Shown here: positions 57,885 through 64,000 of the stretch, piece after piece
Position numbering within the stretch: position 1 is the stretch's first letter
Layout of the letters: the number at the start of each line of letters is the position of its first letter
Assembly (NCBI GenBank): GCA_014529385.2
Contig: CM043947.1
Span: 122,429,391 to 122,493,390, forward strand
Direction: 5' to 3'
DNA: 64,000 nucleotides
Source: Adiantum capillus-veneris
Lineage: Eukaryota > Streptophyta > Polypodiopsida > Polypodiales > Pteridaceae
The notes under the pieces: model-generated
Database searches by the model: none
The model's input: only the letters and a program-made list of their open reading frames with translations
Told to the model about the DNA's origin: nothing
Program-made: the position numbers and the translations under genes

Positions 57885-58238
57885 ATGTCTTGTGGAAAGG
57901 CCACACCTAGAAGGGTGACAGCTGAGTCCTTGCATGCTCAAGGAAGAAGACGTCGATACGAGGCGCATAGATGCGTCCTACAAGAGCTACGTAGGATCGA
58001 AAGGCACATGCAATTGGCCATTCCAAGGCTTCCCTTTCAACGAGTGGTACAAGAGATATACAAGAATTGGAGAGTGGGCATGCGATGGGCCAGCAGTGCT
58101 CTTCTCTGCCTGCAAGAGATTGCAGAGGATTACCTTGTTGAATTTTTTAGTGATGGTTACATCCTGGCAGCCCATGTGCATCATGTCATGATTATGCCCA
58201 GGGATTTTGACACCCTCTACAGGCTGCATTTTTGCTAA
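57885..58238 (+). CDS. Highly divergent histone H3-like protein
   Basis: Seen: 117 codons, no stop, no intron inside. From RY at ~24 to the end it aligns without gaps to the H3 fold: RY......L.ELRR (alpha-N), QLAIPRLPFQRVVQEI (alpha-1), RWASSALLCLQEIAEDYLVEFF (alpha-2), and IMPRDF (loop 2/alpha-3). The tail is short (MSCGKATPRRVTAESLHAQG) with a GKATPR echo of H3 GGKAPR but no ARKS site. LAIP, RW and FFSD resemble plant CENH3; loop 1 has canonical H3 length. The C-terminus ends early (YRLHFC). TTTGTAG just before ATG could be an acceptor, so an upstream tail exon is possible. Inference: an H3 variant, CENH3-like relic or H3-derived gene. Confidence 0.8.
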   Translation: MSCGKATPRRVTAESLHAQGRRRRYEAHRCVLQELRRIERHMQLAIPRLPFQRVVQEIYKNWRVGMRWASSALLCLQEIAEDYLVEFFSDGYILAAHVHHVMIMPRDFDTLYRLHFC

Positions 58239-58359
58239 GATGGGCTTCTTCAGTTAGTGCCAATCCGAGACAACAGGAAAATGGATATTCTTAACATCCC
58301 CCCCTCCATCCTGCTGCACAATAGGCAAAGCCTTCAAGGGTTGAGAGACACAGACACAC

Positions 58360-58949
58360 AAGATCACATGTCAAGAGGGAGGAGCATGAGCACATCACAG
58401 AGGAGCCTGCACAAGTAGAGATAGAGCCCGAGCCCGCATAGGTAGAGACAAAGACCACCAGGAAGGAGTAACTTGGTTCAGAGCCTGAGACAACGAGAGA
58501 GGAACCCGCAGAGGTAGAACCAGAGCCCAACATGGAGGAAAGAGAGGATCCCACAACCCTTCAGCCATAGTCCACCAAGGAGAAGCCTGCCAATTTAGAC
58601 CCTCAGCCAGTAAGAGAAGAGCCCGGTGAGGTAGGGCCAGAGTCTGCTCAAAAGAAGCAACAAGCAAGTACCTCTTCGCAAGGCCCAGCCAACGTACAGC
58701 AACAGCAAGCTAGCAAGCAGCAAGAACAAGCCCAAGAAGACTAGCATATTGTATAGCAAATCAACGAAGAAAACAAAGAGGAACTACAAATGCTTGTCAA
58801 TTCAACACCTCTTCGAGCACATATTCCTCTTCCCGAACGATCAGAGGTAGCCTCCGTTATCAACCTCGATCGACAAGATTTTCTCTGCATGCACGATTTC
58901 TCCAACGCCAACGCAACGGATGCAGTCATCCATGCTTCTATGTGGTGAA
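58360..58949 (+). pseudogene. Acidic Glu/Pro-rich then Gln-rich frame with stops
   Basis: Seen: one frame reads EEPAQVEIEPEPA, EEPAEVEPEPNMEE, EEPGEVGPE, a Gln-rich stretch, then VNSTPLRAHIPLPER and VINLDRQDFLCMHDF. About five in-frame stops occur, four of them TAG where CAG would fit. It follows the H3-like ORF on the same strand but in its own frame. It may be a decayed gene, a lost later exon, or chance; no family recognised. Confidence 0.3.
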
Positions 58950-58977
58950 GATAAGGTTCATTATGTGACACTCTCGA

Positions 58978-59170
58978 GGTCAGTACCAAGCAAATAGGGA
59001 CCCTTAAAAATTTACAAGGTCGCTATTCGCTCGGTATTGACCTTAGTTTGAGGTCAATACCAAGCAAATAGAGACGCTTGGAAATCTTCAAGGCAACTAA
59101 TCGCTTGGTATTGACCGGGGCCAGAACCAAGCGATTAGGAACTTAGATGACCGATCCATATTCGCTTCAT
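58978..59170. repeat. Near-palindromes P9, P10 and partial P11
   Basis: P9 58978-59042 (GGTCAGTACCAAGCAAATAG ... GGTATTGACC), P10 59052-59116 (GGTCAATACCAAGCAAATAG ... GGTATTGACC), P11 from 59117 (CCAGAACCAAGCGATTAGG) with a poor right arm. P9 and P10 have a similar interior (CTT..AAAT.TTCAAGG). Confidence 0.88.
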
Positions 59171-60729
59171 TTGTTTGTGATGTTGTGCGAGCCAATTTAG
59201 ACAGATCCTCAAACGGAGCTACAGTGCGAAGGATATGGCAATCCAATTTTGGAATGGTTTGCAGACCCCGATAGATAGGGCAAGGGTAGATGGATGGTCA
59301 TAGCCAGTGCGAGCAGATAGGGTTGAAGTGCTCAAGTTGTGGATCTTGTCGGTCTTTTCAAATTGTCAATCAGAGCTCAAACAGGAAAGTTATGATCAGT
59401 TGAAGTTCTATCAGAGGCCAGTTGTGTGCCAAGTTCACCACATGGGTAAGTGTGCAATCTAAGGTTTTCGCAGCCTTGCAAGGGTTTTGGAGGGTGGTAT
59501 GCATCATGCTGGGTTAGTAGGATTTGAGTGGTCATCAAAATCGAAGTCACGATGGCCGAGATATGTCAGGTTGAGGTCTAGAGCAATTGGGTGTGGATAG
59601 ATGATTTTTCCTCGTCTTTGGGCGCTTTGTTCGAGGCCATGGTAAAGTCAAAAAGCAGTTGGACTTATGGGGTTTAAAGTAGGCAATGAACAAGTCCAAT
59701 AGGGTTTCACAACTTGGGGATCGGACCCATGAGTATCAAAAAGAAAGGCTCTAAAGTTGTGGAAAGAAAAGGATTTTTGATATAACATGTTTAGAGATTT
59801 TAGGAGTTTGAAGGGTGGATGCAATGTTTGTGATGGTGGCGTCACTCAAACACCAAGTAGAATCTGTCACTCTACTTTGGGAGTATGATATGGACTAAAG
59901 AGCAGACATGCTTGCGGCAGCTACGTCTCCCAAGCACCAAATGGACTAGTCATCCATTCTTGAATGATGTCACAGGGTGAAAAGGGATCCTCTACCCACT
60001 AAGAAACGTAGACTAACGACTAAAACTTTATCTCTTCTACCTCATAGTCGAGGACGACTATGATTTCAAGAGAGAGACAATGTCATAAAATCTAATATCT
60101 AACTAACTCAAATGATTTTCTCATATTAAACTAATCATTTAATGTGGGAGATTAAAGGGGAACAAGGGTTAGAATATAGACGCTTATGGATCTGTCTCAA
60201 TACGGGGCCAAGGTTAAAGTGGTCCAAATGAGAGATGGTATGTTAAAGACCAATGATACCTAATGCTTAGACGGTTAGCTTCATTAAAAACCTCCAAAAG
60301 CTAGCGTTAAAAATTTCTTTGACCTTAGGCAAGCTAGGACCTTGAGGTGGGAACCCTACCCAAACATGAGGTGCTTGTTGGCTTGCTAGCTAAAGTGCTT
60401 AAAGTGTTTGTGGGAACCTTGCCCAAATCTTGAGGTGATTTTTTATGCTTAAAATGGCTAAGGTTCTTGAAGTGTTCAATTCAAAGATAAACTCTCAAGA
60501 GGCATAACGGTTTCCATGCTTGATTGACTAAGTGCTTGAAGTGTTCAATTCAAACCAAATGACTTAAGAAGCATAAAAGACACATGGCAAAATTCTCCAC
60601 ATGTGGCCTTCATGATGTGCTTGAGTCCTATTGGATAGGCTTTAAAGGGGTCCAATGAGAATTTAGATGCATAAAAATAAATAATTAAGTTTTTTCTTTC
60701 AAAGAGGAAAAAGAGGACACATGTCCCAA

Positions 60730-60731
<2 letters not shown>
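59171..60731. other. No supported gene
   Basis: Non-coding as far as I can see. Near 60.29-60.55 kb short words (CTTGAAGTGTTCAATTCAAA, GGTTCTTGAAGTG) recur as decayed repeats. Confidence 0.5.

Positions 60732-60769
<38 letters not shown>
60732..60769. repeat. (GA)n microsatellite
   Basis: Pure GA array; open frames through it are artefacts. Confidence 0.95.
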
Positions 60770-60771
<2 letters not shown>

Positions 60772-61782
60772 GGACCAAGCATGAGAGGGAGGTATACTCC
60801 CCATACACACACACATTCTCTCATTGTGTGGAGTGCAAAATGCAAGAGCTCCATCTCCTTCTCCAAGCTTGTTGAAAAGTGGAGAGCCTACACCAACACT
60901 CTTGGCTATGGAATGCAAATCCAACCAAGAGCCATGCTTCAATGCTTAAGCTTGCCATCTTCTTCATCTTCATTACTATGCTATTATGCTATGCTAAGCA
61001 AGAAGAGTGATGATAAGTGAGAAACTATGTCTTTCTCCTATGGATGATTCTTCTTCCTCTTCTCTGGGACTAAGGCTTAGGATAGTTAATGCTTTTTGCA
61101 AAGTTTATGGTATGCTCATGATGCATGAAGCTTTCCATCTTCATAGCATCACCAAGGTCACAAGGAACACAAAGATTGCATTGTAACAAGTCTCTCTTGA
61201 TGGGAGAATCTATAATACAAACGCCTTTTGGAGGAGGGACCGGCTCCAAGTAAAACCGGTCTTCAACTATTGTCATGTTCTCTAATACTCTCTCTTGCAA
61301 AACTATTGTTCATGCCAAGTTAGTTAAGTAATATGTTTACGTTGCTACCATCAATTAAGTTCACCCCGTGTGTTCTCAAAGTAATCTCACAAAAATGCTC
61401 ACTCTAATTCTCTTAATTTCGCTATTCTCAAAGTTCATAGGCCATTTCCATTAGTTTTTTTTTTTTTTTTTTGCAACATTTTGTTTGTATTTTGCTTATC
61501 TTTTCAAAAAGTCCATGACATGCCATCTCCTAGGAGATTCTCACAAGAGGATTGATTGTCAATAAGCAAAACAAAATTGTAAAATAAGCTTCATCAATAG
61601 AGCATTTCGTGGGCAAACAAATAACAAATCTGTATAATTACATCCATATAAATAAGTTGACCATGTGATTAGATGACTTCCAGCATCCATAGTTTATCGC
61701 AAACCCAAAAATCTTATAATAGCAATAGTATGAAAACAATCTGATTTTGAAAGTGTAATGAAGGATCTAGATACAGATGTAT
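60770..61782. other. No supported gene
   Basis: A 76-codon minus-strand frame at 61070-61300 (VPPPKGVCIIDSPIKRD) has no recognisable domain and no splice partner that I could find. A T-run lies at ~61456-61474. Confidence 0.45.
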
Positions 61783-62043
61783 GTATAGCCTCGAGGGGTT
61801 CACCGTTCAGTACCCCCTATATAATGTGCGTTCCGGGGGTATTAAAAAAACCCCTCTTTTAACATGTCTAAATGAATAAAATGACCCCTTATTTTAGGAT
61901 TTTTTTTCCAAAATTAAATGTAAAAACCCTTATTTTAATGTATCTCTGTTAAATTGCCTAAATTTTTTACATTTTAAAACCCCTCCTTTCAAACTCACGT
62001 TATACATTAACATGATTACATAGTGCACCCCCCGAGTGTATAA
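61783..62043. mobile_element. Possible MITE-like element with imperfect 21-bp inverted ends
   Basis: 61783-61803 (GTATAGCCTCGAGGGGTTCAC) and the complement of 62023-62043 agree at 16 of 21 positions by my count. The interior is AT-rich and non-coding with repeated ACCCCT.TTTTA words. No target duplication was recognised, so this is tentative. Confidence 0.35.
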
Positions 62044-63535
62044 CGGACACTATATGCTATTGTAATGCATTTTCAAGACTCTATGACCCATGTCAGATTA
62101 ACAGAAGCCCATTTATACTTGTATACCTTGCCGGCTGACAATATAATATGCAGAATGTAGAGCAATTTCTGATTTTGATACAAAAACAAGAACCTCTATC
62201 ACATACAATCTTCCATTTTTTATAAAATCACCACAAAGTCAGAATGTGCAACATACCCAATAGCGTAGCTTCATAAACAAGCTATTATACATAAAATTCC
62301 AAAAGCCTAGCAAGGTGATTGTATATGATTAATGTGACTAGACTTCATATTACTACAAAATATTTAGTTATGATTTACATGGTATAGACGAGATCTTGAC
62401 AAAACAGTGACCCATCCATCGACTGTCAATATCTTTATACACATCATATAGTGTATACATTTCCAACTCATAACCTGTTCATGGAACATTATCCAAATGA
62501 TGATACTCCCGAGGCAAACTGTATGTGTATCCACCACTCGTCCTCGGCTCATAGAAGGTTGCCAGTATTGTCTTGAACTATTGAAGATGATGTGGGCTCG
62601 AGGGTTGTGAATATTGTACACTAATTGAGGAGAAAGGAGCATGATAAAAGCGCTATCTACGTCTCAAGGGTTCGCAAAACGCAATCGATGGGATGAAATT
62701 TGGCAAGTCAAAAGTGATGTGTTTGGTTGGAAAAAAAACACTTGTGATATTAATTTTTTTTATCAAGATTAGTAGATGAGTAGGTAGTTCTGGATTGCAT
62801 GCATTATGCATCAAAGGCATAATGCGTAAATACGTGCAACTAAGAGAATGTCAACTTGTTGTAAAGAGGAGTATATGTTGACCTTTTTAATGCTTCAACT
62901 TGACTAGTACCCAAACTCAGATCCTAACCAAAGTGTGGAACATCAAATGTGTTCAGACAATCAGTGATGTGCGTTGTAGGAACTCTGATGGGACTCCCAA
63001 AGAAGACTGACATAGTGCCAAACGCCCATCATGGGCTATTATATCGATATCATTATAAGCTCCGAGCTCAAACTCGTGTGGAGGGTGTGGATTGAATGTT
63101 GCATCTGACTATAAGAGAAGAGACCATGAGAATAGGAGAGGGTCTACAATTGTTCAATATCCAGAGAACTTCTTGAACAAACACCCAAGGTGCATGAAGT
63201 GGAGAAGCAGCATGAATCCAAGGATAATACAAAGCACATATGAAATCTAATAAACACCCAAGGTGCATACAGTGGGAAAGGAGCAGGAAAGAGTGAGTGG
63301 AAAACACTTTCATATATGTACACAAATCAAATTCAAATGGAGCCAAGCAATTAAATGGTATTCCTAATGGCTTCAAAACAATTAAAAGGTATTTCTAATT
63401 CAAAGATTAAAAGGTATTTGTAATTCAAAGATTCCCTCATAACAACAAAAACGATGTGCTAGTCTATAGCACGCATCAATGGACAATGACGAAGCACATA
63501 GATTTGCAACAGTATCAGTTGAACGTCACAAGACT

Positions 63536-63536
<1 letters not shown>
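62044..63536. other. No supported gene
   Basis: AT-rich. ACACCCAAGGTGCAT occurs twice (63181, 63254). No coding evidence in the short minus-strand frames at 62364-62642 and 63068-63376. Confidence 0.5.

Positions 63537-63574
<38 letters not shown>
63537..63574. repeat. (GA)n microsatellite
   Basis: Pure AG array just before the 202-bp duplication. Confidence 0.95.
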
Positions 63575-63577
<3 letters not shown>

Positions 63578-63581
63578 ACTT

Positions 63582-63985
63582 GAAGAAAATGCTAAAGAAA
63601 AAATAAAAGAGAAGAGAAACACAAATATATGATGTGAAGTTGACCACCTATTTATATGGACATAAAAAGTCTTTTGACTTTCCACCTTCATCTGTCTTTT
63701 CATTTCATGAACTCACTCTTCACTTACGCACTTACTATGTTTTGAAAGACTTTTTATTCTTCTGAGATTGGGGAGGTTAAAGAGAAGAAAATGCTAACGA
63801 AAAAATAAGGAGAAGAGAAACACAAATATACGATGTAAAGTCGGTCACCTCTTTATATGGATACAAAAGGTCTTTTGACTTTCCACCTTCATCTTTCTTT
63901 TCATTTCCTGAAATCACCCTTTACTTACGCACTTAATATGTTTTGACAGACTTTTTATTTTTCCAAGATTGGGGAGACCAATATG
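63582..63985. repeat. 202-bp tandem duplication
   Basis: Copies starting at 63582 and 63784 (GAAGAAAATGCTAA) share most bases, including GTCTTTTGACTTTCCACCTT and CTTACGCACTTA.TATGTTTTGA. A third fragment (CAATATGTTTTGAAAGACTT) begins near 63980, so the array may continue past the window. Confidence 0.88.
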
Positions 63986-64000
63986 TTTTGAAAGACTTCT

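Noticed and set aside
58291-58667. Minus-strand Ser/Val-rich frames opposite the acidic sequence
   Set aside because: They are the complement of GAG/CCT-rich repeats; composition alone explains the openness.
56005-59170. CRISPR or tRNA cluster reading of the palindromes
   Set aside because: Arms vary and spacing is irregular; the hairpins lack tRNA arms or an anticodon layout.

Overview
The window looks like nuclear DNA from a vascular land plant with a large, repeat-dominated genome. The evidence is nested Ty3/gypsy and Ty1/copia LTR retrotransposons of plant type, one of them with the dual RNase H of the Tat lineage. Genes have GT-AG introns, there are many long (CT)n/(GA)n and (TA)n arrays, and host genes are sparse. 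A fern, lycophyte or gymnosperm is plausible, but I cannot name a species. I found no bacterial, phage or CRISPR features and no rRNA or tRNA genes.

Layout. 0-2.7 kb: the 3' part of a plant FCP1/HAD-like gene (+) and an unrecognised two-exon gene (-). 3.3-5.8 kb: a broken ORF and a ~290-bp tandem repeat carrying a 26-bp palindrome. 5.8-15.9 kb: an old gypsy element whose protease is split by a complete, younger Tat-like gypsy element (7157-15137, two ~1.6-kb LTRs, CTAT duplication). 15.9-20.4 kb: a minus-strand copia element with its 3' LTR but no 5' end. 20.4-28.1 kb and 28.1-36.1 kb: two copies (B1 on +, B2 on -, tail to tail) of an unusual gypsy family. This family has two integrase zinc-binding (H2C2) modules in tandem and a second retropepsin-like domain downstream of integrase. 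36-45.5 kb: microsatellite-rich DNA, promoter-like TATA modules alternating with (CT)n/(GA)n arrays, and a 60-bp tandem stem-loop array. 46.2-46.9 kb: a solo copia LTR with a perfect 5-bp target duplication. 47-51 kb: tandem repeats and two decayed gag remnants. 51.6-55.3 kb: two convergent multi-exon genes of unnamed type. 56.0-59.2 kb: a cluster of ~65-bp near-palindromes surrounding a small intact ORF for a very divergent histone H3. 59-64 kb: mostly non-coding DNA, with a possible MITE and a 202-bp tandem duplication.

How it fits together: most of the sequence is mobile-element history of nesting, truncation, LTR-LTR recombination and decay. Many in-frame stops look like C-to-T changes at CAG, TGG or CGA codons. 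Best candidates for something undescribed: (1) the B gypsy family with its post-integrase protease and doubled H2C2; (2) the divergent H3-like gene inside the palindrome cluster; (3) the palindrome and stem-loop families themselves.
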